Shown here: in pieces, positions 7,408 to 15,517 of the stretch | Numbering within the stretch: position 1 is the first letter of the stretch | Layout of the letters: every line of letters starts with the position of its first letter | The notes under the pieces: model-generated | Seen by the model: the letters and a program-made list of their open reading frames with translations, nothing else | What the model was told of the DNA's origin: nothing | Database searches by the model: none | Program-made: the position numbers and the translations under genes | Origin: Rhodocyclaceae bacterium | Lineage (GTDB): Bacteria > Pseudomonadota > Gammaproteobacteria > Burkholderiales > Rhodocyclaceae | Assembly (NCBI GenBank): GCA_020445805.1 | Contig: JAGRFX010000015.1 | Coordinates: 1 to 39,096, forward strand | Reading direction: 5' to 3' | Length of the DNA stretch: 39,096 nucleotides

Positions 7408-8554
7408 CCAGGCTCCCGGCAAGCTCCGGACCAACGGCCAGCACCTCGCTCCACCGGCGGGTGGCCGCCGCCAGCGCTGGCAGCTTGTGCAGGAAACCGG
7501 TCCAGTCACCCTCGCCGCCGTCTGTGCCGTTCCAGGCCTGCAGGGACGACAGGTAGGTCCCGGGCAGGCCCGCCGGCGCCACGCCGCGGGCAAACGCGGT
7601 CGCCAGCGCTGCGACCTTGTCCAGGTGGGCATCGTCAGGCTGAACATAGGCCTGCCAGAGAAACGGACGGGCCGCCCACAGCGCGCGCACGAGCGAATCC
7701 TCGCCCCGGACGAGATTGAGATCGCAGGCCCACAGCAGCTGGTCGAAGCGGTCCTGGGCCATGAAAGGAACCCGGACCACCCGCAGCGCGCCGACCACGG
7801 CGCTGTCTCCGGGTCTCGCCAGCGGTGATCCGGCCCATGCGGCGACCTGGGTTGCGCTGCGATCTTCGGGCACCACGACGGTCCAGGGTGACTCATCGCC
7901 GGCCATCACATCGAGGAGCGCAATCGCTGCCGGGTTTTCGTAGCCGAAGAGACAGACCCGCCGCTCAGCTCCAGCCGGTGCGTCGAGACCCAGGCCTTGC
8001 CAGAAGGCGGCCTGAGCGTCGGGGTCGGCAGTGAACGCGTCGCGACGCGCCAGGAGCCCCGACTCCCGCAGCAGGCCACCGGTCCCGCCGGTGAATCCCG
8101 GAAAGACGAAAACCTTGTCGAGCCCCAGCTCGGGGTGGCGGGATACCAAGCCATGACACCCCTCCACCCAGGGTTCAGCGCTCAGGTATTCGAGGTTTAT
8201 CCACAGGCGACGCCGCCCATCGCTCGCCATCTGTCTGGAATAGCCTTCCGGAAGTTCACAGGCGAAGGCTTCGATCACGACAGCCGTGGTCGCCTCAGGA
8301 ATCAGGCTGCTGCACCAGCGTATCACCCGGAAAGGTGCGCCAATTGGCGATTCAGCAGCGATCGCCGTCGGCTCGTCCATGCGCTGCAGCAACTCCGGCT
8401 GGTCGGTGATGAGGCGGACAGCGATGTCGTGATCGCGCGCCAGGCTGAGGCACAAGCGCCGGCAGACACCGATATCCCCGAAGTTATCCACAACACGGCA
8501 GAACACGTCCCAGGTCGGGCGCGGGTCGGGACGGGTCTCGGCCAGAGCACTCAC
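7382..8554 (-). CDS. earP: EF-P arginine rhamnosyltransferase EarP
   Basis: 390 aa from the GTG at 8554, near the usual 370-390. EarP is an inverting GT-B glycosyltransferase that moves rhamnose from dTDP-rhamnose to Arg32 of EF-P. The N-terminal signature is WDVFCRVVDNFGDIGVCRRL with D23 and D27 (the catalytic-site Asp pair), and the C-terminal RGEDSLVRALWAARPFLWQ carries the conserved Glu and nucleotide-binding residues. The start has GGAGGG about 9 bases upstream; the in-frame extension to 8677 is Arg/Gly-rich and non-homologous. The next gene is the matching Arg32 efp. Oddities: the coding sequence contains two exact TTATCCACA 9-mers (8197-8205, 8484-8492), one using the rare codon ATA. 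Confidence 0.95.
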   Translation of the reverse strand: MSALAETRPDPRPTWDVFCRVVDNFGDIGVCRRLCLSLARDHDIAVRLITDQPELLQRMDEPTAIAAESPIGAPFRVIRWCSSLIPEATTAVVIEAFACELPEGYSRQMASDGRRRLWINLEYLSAEPWVEGCHGLVSRHPELGLDKVFVFPGFTGGTGGLLRESGLLARRDAFTADPDAQAAFWQGLGLDAPAGAERRVCLFGYENPAAIALLDVMAGDESPWTVVVPEDRSATQVAAWAGSPLARPGDSAVVGALRVVRVPFMAQDRFDQLLWACDLNLVRGEDSLVRALWAARPFLWQAYVQPDDAHLDKVAALATAFARGVAPAGLPGTYLSSLQAWNGTDGGEGDWTGFLHKLPALAAATRRWSEVLAVGPELAGSLVELSKAHV

Positions 8555-8782
8555 GTGCGCGCGCCCTCCGCGCCAGATCGAAGGCCGCAGCGACGTACCA
8601 CCCGCCCGGCCGTTGCGCCATCCACAATTCGCCCCCAGGCTATCCACACCATTTCCAGTGCACAATCCACGTCGCAATCCCCTGATTTATTGACTGAAAT
8701 TCAAGTAATACACAGGAAAATCCAAGCCTCGATACCATTGTGCACCCCGCACACACGCCAGCATGCACGCAACGGACAGACC

Positions 8783-9496
8783 ATGCAGATCGAACGCATC
8801 ATCCACAGCCAGGGCTTCGGCAGCCGCAAGGAATGCCGTGCGCTGATCCGGGCCGGCCTCGTCAGCATCGACGGGCAGGTCGTCGACAAGCCCCACATGG
8901 AGTTCCCGGTCGACGACCTGGTCTTCGAAGTCGAGGGGGAGGCATGGCGCTATCGCCCGAAGGCCTACCTGATGATGCACAAGCCCGGCGGTTGCGAGTG
9001 CTCCCACCAGCCCCAGTTCCATCCCAGCATCTATGGCCTGCTGCCCTGGCCAGTCGTCCAGCGGGGGGTGCAGTCGGTGGGGCGACTCGATCAGGACACC
9101 ACCAGGCTGATCCTGTTTTCAGACGACGGCCAGTTCATCCATACCTGGAGCTCCGGCAAGAAGCGGATACCCAAGGTCTATCAGGCCGTGCTGGCCGAGG
9201 CGCCGACCGAGGCGCTGGTGGACCACCTGCTGGCAGGTGTGCAGCTGCACGACGAGCCCGAGCCGGTGCATGCCGTGGCCTGCCGGATCACAGGCGAGCG
9301 CCGGATCGAGCTGACGGTCACCGAAGGCAAGTACCACATGGTCAAGCGAATGATCGCGGGGGTAGGTGGCCATGTGGTCCAGCTCCACCGCCAGCAGATC
9401 GGTGGCTTGTCCATCCCTCCCGACCTGCTGGAGGGCGAGTGGTGCTGGCTGGAGGACGAACAGGCAGCAGCACTCGCAAACTGGGTTGTTCCTTAG
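8783..9496 (+). CDS. rsuA: 16S rRNA pseudouridine synthase, RsuA family
   Basis: 237 aa, close to E. coli RsuA (231). RsuA isomerises U516 of 16S rRNA. An N-terminal S4 RNA-binding domain (about 1-60, SRKECRALIRAGLVSIDG) precedes the synthase domain with catalytic D103 in the GRLDQDT motif and the C-terminal EGKYHMVKRMIAGVGGHVVQLHR segment. After the catalytic motif the usual T-G-L reads T-R-L. The start at 8783 is chosen because the S4 domain begins there; the Shine-Dalgarno is weak. It diverges from earP across a 228-base gap containing three ATCCAC(A) motifs spaced 22-23 bases. RluB/RluE-type specificity cannot be fully excluded. Confidence 0.88.
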   Translation: MQIERIIHSQGFGSRKECRALIRAGLVSIDGQVVDKPHMEFPVDDLVFEVEGEAWRYRPKAYLMMHKPGGCECSHQPQFHPSIYGLLPWPVVQRGVQSVGRLDQDTTRLILFSDDGQFIHTWSSGKKRIPKVYQAVLAEAPTEALVDHLLAGVQLHDEPEPVHAVACRITGERRIELTVTEGKYHMVKRMIAGVGGHVVQLHRQQIGGLSIPPDLLEGEWCWLEDEQAAALANWVVP

Positions 9497-9707
9497 TTTT
9501 TAGTCTTATATAAATAACAACAACGTATACGCTCCGCCGTTTTCTGTGGATAAGCGATTTTAATTCATTGAGATCATGAGCTTGCCGCGTTGAGAAGTCT
9601 TCGGAGAAGGCTGTGGAACCGATGTGCGCGGATCGTGGATCAAATTGGACGCGGGCGTATTCGAGGCGGTTGTGCACAGTTCATCCACCTATCGTCCGAG
9701 CGTTTGT
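9497..9707. other. AT-rich convergent intergenic region with DnaA-box-like motifs
   Basis: 211 bases between the convergent rsuA-like and COG0523 genes. It begins with an AT-rich stretch (9494-9530), then an exact DnaA box in reverse orientation (TGTGGATAA, 9545-9553). Degenerate boxes follow at 9612 (TGTGGAACC), 9670 (TTGTGCACA) and 9704 (TTGTCTACA), with GATC sites at 9572, 9631 and 9638. No gene or clear terminator hairpin was seen. A DnaA-binding regulatory or origin-like element is possible but unproven. Confidence 0.4.
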
Positions 9708-10769
9708 CTACAGGATCGGCGGCTCGACCGGTTCGGCATCGCAGAACATCGCCAGGCTGTGCGACAGGGTTGCCCGGCTCAATCCATCGACGATGAAGAC
9801 CAGCCGCGTGTCCCGGTCCTGGTCAGGCCAGGCGGGTAGCGTCGCGGCCGGATAGCGGCGGTGTCCGACGCACTGGACGACACGGGGCAAGGCTTCGCCG
9901 GCCACGTGGACCAGGCCCTTGATCCGCAAGATACCCTGCCCGCTGGCCTCGAGCAGGGTGTCCAGACCGTCGGCCAGCTGCAGCCAGTCGAAGGGGCGGT
10001 CATAGCGCAGCACGTGGGCGCGCACGGACTCGTCGTGGCGGCCCGCCGGCTGGATCGAGCGGTAGGCCGGCGCCGCGGCGGCGATGCGGTCGTCTGCCAG
10101 CCAGCGGGCCACGTCCACTCGGCGGGTCGTCGGATCGTAGAGACCCAGCCCGCACACGCGCTCCGCGTCGATCTGCCCATCCTGGATCCGCAGCCGATCG
10201 GCTGCGGGGTTGATCCGTCCCAGGCTCGCCTCGAGGGTGTCCAGCTCCGTCGCGCTGGCCAGGTCGCATTTGCTGATCAGCAGGCGGTCGGCCATGGCGA
10301 CCTGGCGCACGGCTTCCCGATGACGGGCCAGTGTGTCGAGCCCGGCCAGGCCGTCGACGACCGTGACGATGCCGTCGGCGCGATAGCGCTCGGCGATGAA
10401 GAAATCCTCGAGCAGGGTACGCATCAGCGGAGCAGGGTCGGCGAGGCCCGTGGTTTCCAGCAGGAGCCGTCGGATCGGCGGTATCTCGCGCCGCTGGCAG
10501 CGCATGGTCAGGTCCTTGAAGGCCCGCGGCAGGTCACCGCGCACCGAGCAGCACACGCAGCCGGAGTCGAGCAGGACCAGCCGGTCCTCGGCCATCGCCA
10601 CCAGGTGGTGGTCGATGCCGACGGCGCCGAATTCGTTGATCAGCACGGCCGCCCCCTCCATGGCCGGCTGCTGGACAAGGGCATTGAGCAGGGTGGACTT
10701 TCCGGCCCCGAGAAAGCCCGAGAGGACGGTGACGGGGACCTTGGCGAGCTGTGGATCGTCTGTGGACAT
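9708..10769 (-). CDS. COG0523 (CobW/ZigA-type) GTPase, putative metallochaperone
   Basis: 353 aa from the ATG at 10769. These G3E-family GTPases deliver metals, often zinc, to client proteins or act in cobalamin synthesis. Walker A is GFLGAGKST, the metal-binding CxCC motif is CVCC within DSGCVCCSVRGDL, Walker B-like ETTGLADP is intact, and the SKCD motif stands for NKxD. The C-terminal CobW_C domain spans about residues 230-345. Neither flank is a cobalamin or zinc-uptake gene, so the client is unknown. Start: an in-frame GTG at 10802 exists, but a TAGATT -10-like box (10808-10803) directly abuts it, which favours the internal ATG at 10769. Neither start has a strong Shine-Dalgarno. Confidence 0.88.
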   Translation of the reverse strand: MSTDDPQLAKVPVTVLSGFLGAGKSTLLNALVQQPAMEGAAVLINEFGAVGIDHHLVAMAEDRLVLLDSGCVCCSVRGDLPRAFKDLTMRCQRREIPPIRRLLLETTGLADPAPLMRTLLEDFFIAERYRADGIVTVVDGLAGLDTLARHREAVRQVAMADRLLISKCDLASATELDTLEASLGRINPAADRLRIQDGQIDAERVCGLGLYDPTTRRVDVARWLADDRIAAAAPAYRSIQPAGRHDESVRAHVLRYDRPFDWLQLADGLDTLLEASGQGILRIKGLVHVAGEALPRVVQCVGHRRYPAATLPAWPDQDRDTRLVFIVDGLSRATLSHSLAMFCDAEPVEPPIL

Positions 10770-10802
10770 CGTGGGGACAGCCGGTGGATGGCGGATGTGC
10801 AC

Positions 10803-10808
10803 AATCTA
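10803..10808 (-). promoter_or_regulatory. Putative -10 element (TAGATT) for the COG0523 gene
   Basis: TAGATT on the minus strand, 34 bases before the ATG at 10769. Its position makes the upstream GTG start at 10802 unlikely to be used. Confidence 0.3.
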
Positions 10809-10849
10809 GCAAAGCCTTTCCTTAAGCGGACTCCGGCCGATGAATGCCC

Positions 10850-10855
10850 TAGAAT
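10850..10855 (+). promoter_or_regulatory. Putative -10 element (TAGAAT) for the DUF1857-like gene
   Basis: TAGAAT 33 bases before the ATG at 10889, in the divergent gap with the COG0523 gene. No clear -35 was seen. Confidence 0.35.
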
Positions 10856-10888
10856 CGAATTTGTCCACAGGCACCCGGGAAAGGACCG

Positions 10889-11359
10889 ATGCAGTTCGAA
10901 CATCTGGTGGAGATCAACGATCTTCCCAATCCGGCGATCGCGGACCTGACGCGCGAGGAGATCTGGTTCGGGCTGCTCTACCGGGCCGAGGACCCGGCCG
11001 TTTTCCTGCCCGGCCTCGAGACCTGCGAGATCGTGTCGCGGGGTGAACGGGAGCTGGTCCGGGACCTGGATTTCGGCGCCCGCGTGCTGCGCGATCGGGT
11101 AACCTTCGAACCCCTCGAGTGGATGTGCTTCGAGGTGGCCCCCGGGGTCGACCATGCGGGCGGCAGCCTGACGATCTCGATCGAGGAGCCGTCGCCCGGC
11201 GCCCTCTTCCTGCGCTTCCGCTACCGCACGACCCTGGCCGAGGGGGCCGCCAGCGACGGGGTGGCCGTCGCGGCGTACGTCAGGTCGGCCTACCAGGATT
11301 CGGACATCGAGACGGTGCGGCTCATCCGCCAGATTGCCGAACAGGCCCGCATGCAGTAG
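10889..11359 (+). CDS. DUF1857/AtaL-like (START-fold) protein
   Basis: 156 aa. The opening FEHLVEINDLPNPAIADLTREEIWFGLLYRAEDPAVF matches my recollection of the DUF1857 (AtaL-like) family, small SRPBCC/Bet v1-fold proteins with a hydrophobic pocket and mostly unknown roles. It has no signal or membrane segment, so it is predicted cytoplasmic. The Shine-Dalgarno GGAAAGGA is well placed before the ATG at 10889. Its neighbours (COG0523 GTPase, ybiT) give no functional clue. A GC-rich hairpin with a T-rich tail follows before ybiT. Family assignment is from sequence pattern only. Confidence 0.8.
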   Translation: MQFEHLVEINDLPNPAIADLTREEIWFGLLYRAEDPAVFLPGLETCEIVSRGERELVRDLDFGARVLRDRVTFEPLEWMCFEVAPGVDHAGGSLTISIEEPSPGALFLRFRYRTTLAEGAASDGVAVAAYVRSAYQDSDIETVRLIRQIAEQARMQ

Positions 11360-11406
11360 TCGGCCGGCGATCCGACCCGGACGTTCCCCCGGGTGCTGCA
11401 TCGCGG

Positions 11407-11412
11407 TAGAAT
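11407..11412 (+). promoter_or_regulatory. Putative -10 element (TAGAAT) for ybiT
   Basis: TAGAAT 55 bases upstream of the GTG start at 11467. If used, the GCCGGC hairpin at 11424-11441 would lie in the 5' leader instead of terminating the upstream gene. Confidence 0.35.
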
Positions 11413-11423
11413 CGGCTACCTGC

Positions 11424-11452
11424 GCCGGCCGTCGAGCCGGCTTTGCGTTTTT
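11424..11452 (+). terminator. GC-rich hairpin with T-rich tail (terminator or leader hairpin)
   Basis: GCCGGC-CGTCGA-GCCGGC followed by TTTGCGTTTTT. It could terminate the DUF1857-like gene, or form a leader structure just upstream of the ybiT Shine-Dalgarno. Confidence 0.45.
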
Positions 11453-11466
11453 GTCCGGAGTCCGCC

Positions 11467-13086
11467 GTGCTGATTGCCAACAACATCACCATGCAGTTCG
11501 GGGCCAAGCCCCTGTTCGAGAATGTGTCCGTCAAGTTCGGCGAGGGCAACCGCTACGGCCTGATCGGTGCGAACGGCGCCGGCAAGTCCACTTTCATGAA
11601 GATCCTCGCCGGGGTGCTCGAGGCCAGCGCCGGCAACGTGACCATCGACAGCGGCGAGCGGATGGCCTTCCTGAAGCAGGACCAGTTCGCCTACGAGGAC
11701 CAGCGCGTCATCGACGTGGTGATGATGGGCCACGAGGAGATGTGGTCGTGCATGCAGGAGAAGGACGCCATCTATGCCAATCCGGAGGCGAGCGAGGACG
11801 ACTACATGCACGCCGCCGAGCTGGAGTCCAAGTTCGCCGAGTACGACGGCTACACGGCCGAGGCGCGGGCTGGCGAGCTGCTGTTGGGCGTGGGCATCCC
11901 CACCGAGCAGCACGTCGGCCCCATGCGCGAGGTGGCGCCGGGCTGGAAGCTGCGCGTGCTGCTGGCCCAGGCCCTGTTTGCCAATCCCGACATCCTGCTG
12001 CTCGACGAGCCGACCAACAACCTGGACATCAACACCATCCGCTGGCTCGAGAACGTCCTGAACGAGCGCAACAGCACCATGATCGTGATCTCCCACGACC
12101 GCCACTTCCTGAACCAGGTGTGCACCCACATGGCCGACCTCGACTACGGCCGCATCCAGACCTGGCCCGGCAACTGGGACGACTACATCGAGGCTTCCTC
12201 GCAGGCCCGCGAGCGCCAGGCGGCGGCCAACCAGAAGGCCAAGGAGCGGGTGGCCGAGCTGCAGGCCTTCGTTCGCCGCTTCTCGGCCAACAAGTCCAAG
12301 GCCCGCCAGGCCACCAGCCGGATGAAGCAGATCGACAAGATCAAGATCGACGACTTCAAACCGTCGAGCCGGCAATACCCCTACATCCGCTTCGAGTTCG
12401 ACGAACGCGAGAAGCTGCACCGGCAGGCGGTCGAGATCGAGAATCTGTGCTTCGGCTACGAGCCGGACGAGCTGCTCTTCAAGAATTTCACCTTCACGGC
12501 GGACGGTGGCGACAAGATCGCGATCATCGGCGAGAACGGGGTCGGCAAGACGACCCTGATGAAGCTCCTGATGGGCGAACTCGAGCCGCAGAAGGGCACC
12601 ATCAAGTGGGCCGACAAGGCCAAGCTGGGCTACTACGCCCAGGACCATTCGGCCGAGTTCCAGGGCAAGGAAACCCTGACCGACTGGGTGGCCGGATATG
12701 TCCGCGCCGGTGGCTACGAGGGGGATGACGCCGAGACCCTGCTGCGCGGCACCCTGGGCCGCCTGCTGTTCAAGGGCGACGACGTCCGCAAGCCGGTCAA
12801 TGTGATCTCCGGCGGCGAGCAGGGCCGGATGCTGTTCGGCAAGCTGATGCTGTGGCGCCGGAACGTGCTGCTGATGGACGAGCCGACCAACCACCTGGAC
12901 ATGGAATCGATCGAATCCCTGAACTCGGCGCTGGCGGAATTCAACGGCACCCTGTTCTTCGTCTCCCATGACCGGGAGTTCGTCTCCTCGGTTGCGACGC
13001 GCATTCTCGACATCCGCCAGGACCACCAGGTCATCGATTACCGGGGCGGCTACGAGGAATACCTGGCGAGCCAGGGGATCGAATAA
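11467..13086 (+). CDS. ybiT: ABC-F family ATPase YbiT
   Basis: 539 aa. ABC-F proteins bind the ribosomal E site and act on stalled translation. Two ABC domains are joined by the arm and P-site tRNA-interaction linker. Domain 1 has Walker [10 protein letters not shown] and [11 protein letters not shown] with a relaxed signature (VAPGWKLR) as in E. coli YbiT; domain 2 has Walker [10 protein letters not shown], signature ISGGEQGRM and [19 protein letters not shown]. The linker ([20 protein letters not shown]) matches YbiT closely. Start: the GTG at 11467 has GGAG 7-10 bases upstream and gives the family N-terminus [12 protein letters not shown]; an in-frame TTG at 11443 has no support. There are no membrane segments, so this is not a transporter. 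Confident family call; the precise ribosomal role is not established. Confidence 0.95.
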   Translation: MLIANNITMQFGAKPLFENVSVKFGEGNRYGLIGANGAGKSTFMKILAGVLEASAGNVTIDSGERMAFLKQDQFAYEDQRVIDVVMMGHEEMWSCMQEKDAIYANPEASEDDYMHAAELESKFAEYDGYTAEARAGELLLGVGIPTEQHVGPMREVAPGWKLRVLLAQALFANPDILLLDEPTNNLDINTIRWLENVLNERNSTMIVISHDRHFLNQVCTHMADLDYGRIQTWPGNWDDYIEASSQARERQAAANQKAKERVAELQAFVRRFSANKSKARQATSRMKQIDKIKIDDFKPSSRQYPYIRFEFDEREKLHRQAVEIENLCFGYEPDELLFKNFTFTADGGDKIAIIGENGVGKTTLMKLLMGELEPQKGTIKWADKAKLGYYAQDHSAEFQGKETLTDWVAGYVRAGGYEGDDAETLLRGTLGRLLFKGDDVRKPVNVISGGEQGRMLFGKLMLWRRNVLLMDEPTNHLDMESIESLNSALAEFNGTLFFVSHDREFVSSVATRILDIRQDHQVIDYRGGYEEYLASQGIE

Positions 13087-13124
13087 GCCGTCCGGGCGAC
13101 CGGACCGAGGGTGGGCGCGGCGAC

Positions 13125-13149
13125 GCGCGAGCCTCGCGCTTTCGCGTTT
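13125..13149 (+). terminator. Possible terminator after ybiT
   Basis: GCGCGA-GCC-TCGCGC stem followed by TTTCGCGTTT, 39 bases past the ybiT stop. The T-run is interrupted, so strength is uncertain. Confidence 0.4.
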
Positions 13150-13164
13150 CCGTGGGGCTCCCAC

Positions 13165-13170
13165 TAGAAT
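13165..13170 (+). promoter_or_regulatory. Putative -10 element for the plus-strand pigment arm
   Basis: TAGAAT 36 bases before the ATG at 13206, the first gene of the plus arm. No clear -35 was found. Confidence 0.35.
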
Positions 13171-13205
13171 GCGCGTGATTGAATGAGCCTGATTGGGCGG
13201 AGCAC

Positions 13206-14519
13206 ATGGGTTTCGATTGCGATGTAGTTGTCATCGGGGGCGGCCCGGCCGGGTCGACCGTGGCGGCGCTGCTGGCCGAGAAGGGGCATCGCGTCACCCT
13301 GCTCGAGAAGGGGCGCCATCCGCGCTTCCACATCGGCGAGTCCCTGCTGCCGGCCAACCTGCGGATCTTCGACCGGCTCGGTGTCGGCGAACAGGTACAG
13401 GCCCTCGGCATGGAGAAGCGCGGCGCGGAGTTCGTGTCCCCCTGGCATGAACACCGCCAGGTCTTCGAGTTTGGCGATGCCTGGGACAAGTCGATGCCCA
13501 TGGCCTACCAGGTGCGGCGCTCGGAGTTCGACGAGGTCCTGATCCGCAACGCGAGCCGGCTCGGCGCCGAGGTGATCGAGGGCTGCCGGGTGGTCGACGT
13601 GGATACCTCGGCCGGCAGCGACGGGGTCGCCGTGACCGGCCGGCACGAAGATGGCCGCGAGCAGCACTGGCGGGCCCGCTTCCTGGTGGATGCCTCAGGC
13701 CGCGACACCTTCATGGCCAACCGACTGAAGGCCAAGCAGCGCAACCCCAAGCACAACAGCTCGGCGGTTTACGGCCACTTCCGGGGCGCCAGGCGCCTGG
13801 AAGGCAGCGCCGAAGGCCACATCACGATCTTCTGGTTCGACCACGGGTGGTTCTGGTTCATCCCCCTGCGCGACGGTGCGACCAGCGTGGGCGCCACGGT
13901 CTGGCCCTATTACCTCAAGGGCCGCAACAAGCCGCTCAAAGAGTTCTTCCTCGACACCATCGCCATGTGCCCCGCACTGACCGAGCGTCTGAAGGATGCG
14001 GAGCTGGTCAGCGAGGTGGAGGCCACCGGCAATTTCTCCTACGTGACCGACCACACCTGCGGCGAGAACTACCTGCTGCTGGGCGACGCCTTTGCGTTCA
14101 TCGACCCGGTCTTCTCATCGGGGGTCATGCTGGCCATGCAGGGTGGCGTCGGCGGGGCGGAGGCCATCGACACGATCCTGCGCGAGCCCGCGCGACGCAA
14201 GGAAGCCCTGGCCCGATTCGATCGCATGGCCCGCCACGGTCCGCGCGAATTCTCGTGGTTCATCTACCGCATCACCACGCCCACCATGCGCGATCTCTTC
14301 ATGGGGCCACGCAACATCTTCCGGGTGCGGGAGGCCCTGCTCTCGGTCCTGGCGGGCGACATCTACGACAAGACACCGATCTGGTCCTCGTTGCGGATCT
14401 TCAAGGCCATCTATTACTTCGCGGCCCTGCGACACCTGCCGCGCAGCGTCGCGGCCTGGCGGCGCCGGCGCATCAATATCCGGGCCGTCGACGACACGGG
14501 CTTGTCGGCCGGCACATGA
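13206..14519 (+). CDS. Flavin-dependent halogenase-like oxidoreductase of the pigment locus
   Basis: 437 aa. The FAD-binding GGGPAG motif is at residues 11-16 and HIGESLLP at 42-49. W215-x-W217-x-I219-P220 is the WxWxIP motif that distinguishes flavin-dependent halogenases from monooxygenases. K71 in MEKRGAEF is placed like the catalytic lysine. Xanthomonadins are halogenated aryl polyenes and their loci carry such a gene, so this enzyme may halogenate the aryl ring or its precursor. A non-halogenating flavin oxidoreductase remains possible. Start: the ATG at 13206 has GGAG 7 bases upstream; an in-frame TTG at 13179 was rejected. The stop overlaps the chorismatase start (ATGA). Likely needs a separate flavin reductase, not seen here. 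Confidence 0.85.
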   Translation: MGFDCDVVVIGGGPAGSTVAALLAEKGHRVTLLEKGRHPRFHIGESLLPANLRIFDRLGVGEQVQALGMEKRGAEFVSPWHEHRQVFEFGDAWDKSMPMAYQVRRSEFDEVLIRNASRLGAEVIEGCRVVDVDTSAGSDGVAVTGRHEDGREQHWRARFLVDASGRDTFMANRLKAKQRNPKHNSSAVYGHFRGARRLEGSAEGHITIFWFDHGWFWFIPLRDGATSVGATVWPYYLKGRNKPLKEFFLDTIAMCPALTERLKDAELVSEVEATGNFSYVTDHTCGENYLLLGDAFAFIDPVFSSGVMLAMQGGVGGAEAIDTILREPARRKEALARFDRMARHGPREFSWFIYRITTPTMRDLFMGPRNIFRVREALLSVLAGDIYDKTPIWSSLRIFKAIYYFAALRHLPRSVAAWRRRRINIRAVDDTGLSAGT

Positions 14520-15517
14520 GGCCAGACCTCCCGATCCTCGGTACCCGGTCGTGGCCGCGACCGGAAGAGCCGATGCTCGGCGGTCTGGCATTCGGTAGCG
14601 GGCCCGCCGTGCCCTCGGCGCTGATGGCGGTGGGCGCCCGGCAGCTTGCGCCGGAGGCGCCGATGGCCATCGCCCTGCCGGCGTCCGACGAGCCGGTGAG
14701 GTCGGGATCCCAGGGGCTGGTCCGCTGGTGCGAGGCAGGCCCATTGCTGTTCGGACGGATCGCCGTCGATGAGTCGGCGTTTGCGGAGGAGGCCCCTTCG
14801 CGGCTGATGGATCTCACCGCCGCCGCCTATCGGGACCTCTTCGCCACCCTCGAGACGCGGGGTTTTCCGACCCTCGCGCGGGTCTGGAACTACCTGCCCC
14901 ACATCAACCTCGAGTCTCACGGACTGGAGCGCTATCGACAGTTCAATGCCGGACGGCAGGTGGCCTTTGCGGCCAGTGGCCGGCCCCTGGTCGGCAACGT
15001 GCCGGCGGCCTGTGCGCTGGGGACCCACGGCGGTCCGCTGTCGATCGCCTTCCTGGCCGCCCGTGGCGAATTCCTGCCGGTCGAGAATCCGCGGCAGGTC
15101 AGCGCCTACCACTACCCGCGCGATTACGGCGAGCGCAGCCCCACCTTCTCGCGGGCCGGCATCCTTCGGCTGAACGGCCGCGAGCTGCTTTTCGTCTCGG
15201 GGACGGCGGCCATCGTGGGCCACCGTTCGCTGCATCCCGACGACGTGGTCGCCCAGACCCACGAGACCGTCGCCAATCTCCGTTCGGTGCTGGCCGTGGC
15301 GGCCAGGACCTCCCCCCGGGTGCCGGCACGCCTGGAATCGCTGGACTTCACGGTCTATCTGCGCCACGCGGACGATCTGGCTCGGGTCCGCGGCGTGCTG
15401 GCCGAGGCACTCGAGGGCGCGCCACGCTGCACCTTCGTCGAGGCCGACGTCTGCCGGGCCGACCTGCTGGTGGAGATCGAGGCCACCGGCGAGGCCATGA
15501 CGGGGGCTTCGGCGTGA
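14516..15517 (+). CDS. xanB2: XanB2/FkbO-type chorismatase (hydroxybenzoate synthase)
   Basis: 333 aa. The family hydrolyses chorismate; XanB2 of Xanthomonas yields 3- and 4-hydroxybenzoate, 3-HBA being the xanthomonadin starter. Family features visible: LARVWNYLPHIN and LERYRQFNAGR in the middle, SAYHYPRDYGERSPTFSR, and a C-terminal EADVCRADLLVEIEATG segment where the family's catalytic Glu lies. It overlaps the halogenase-like gene by 4 bases (ATGA) and the porin gene by 4 (GTGA). In this locus it would replace the tyrosine ammonia-lyase route that makes 4-hydroxycinnamate in other aryl-polyene clusters. Which isomer it makes cannot be read from the sequence. Confidence 0.88.
   Translation: MRPDLPILGTRSWPRPEEPMLGGLAFGSGPAVPSALMAVGARQLAPEAPMAIALPASDEPVRSGSQGLVRWCEAGPLLFGRIAVDESAFAEEAPSRLMDLTAAAYRDLFATLETRGFPTLARVWNYLPHINLESHGLERYRQFNAGRQVAFAASGRPLVGNVPAACALGTHGGPLSIAFLAARGEFLPVENPRQVSAYHYPRDYGERSPTFSRAGILRLNGRELLFVSGTAAIVGHRSLHPDDVVAQTHETVANLRSVLAVAARTSPRVPARLESLDFTVYLRHADDLARVRGVLAEALEGAPRCTFVEADVCRADLLVEIEATGEAMTGASA

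Noticed and set aside
8555-8677. N-terminal extension of EarP to 8677.
   Set aside because: The extra 41 residues are Gly/Arg-rich and unlike any EarP; the GTG at 8554 has a strong Shine-Dalgarno.
10770-10802. GTG start at 10802 for the COG0523 GTPase.
   Set aside because: A TAGATT -10-like element lies immediately upstream, which would put the start codon at or before the transcript start. The eleven extra residues (HIRHPPAVPT) are not family-like.
11467-13086. YbiT as a membrane ABC transporter ATPase.
   Set aside because: Two ABC domains in one chain with the ABC-F linker and no membrane partner gene; YbiT-like throughout.
13179-13205. TTG start at 13179 for the halogenase-like protein.
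   Set aside because: The ATG at 13206 has a well-placed GGAG and gives the expected N-terminus just before the FAD motif.
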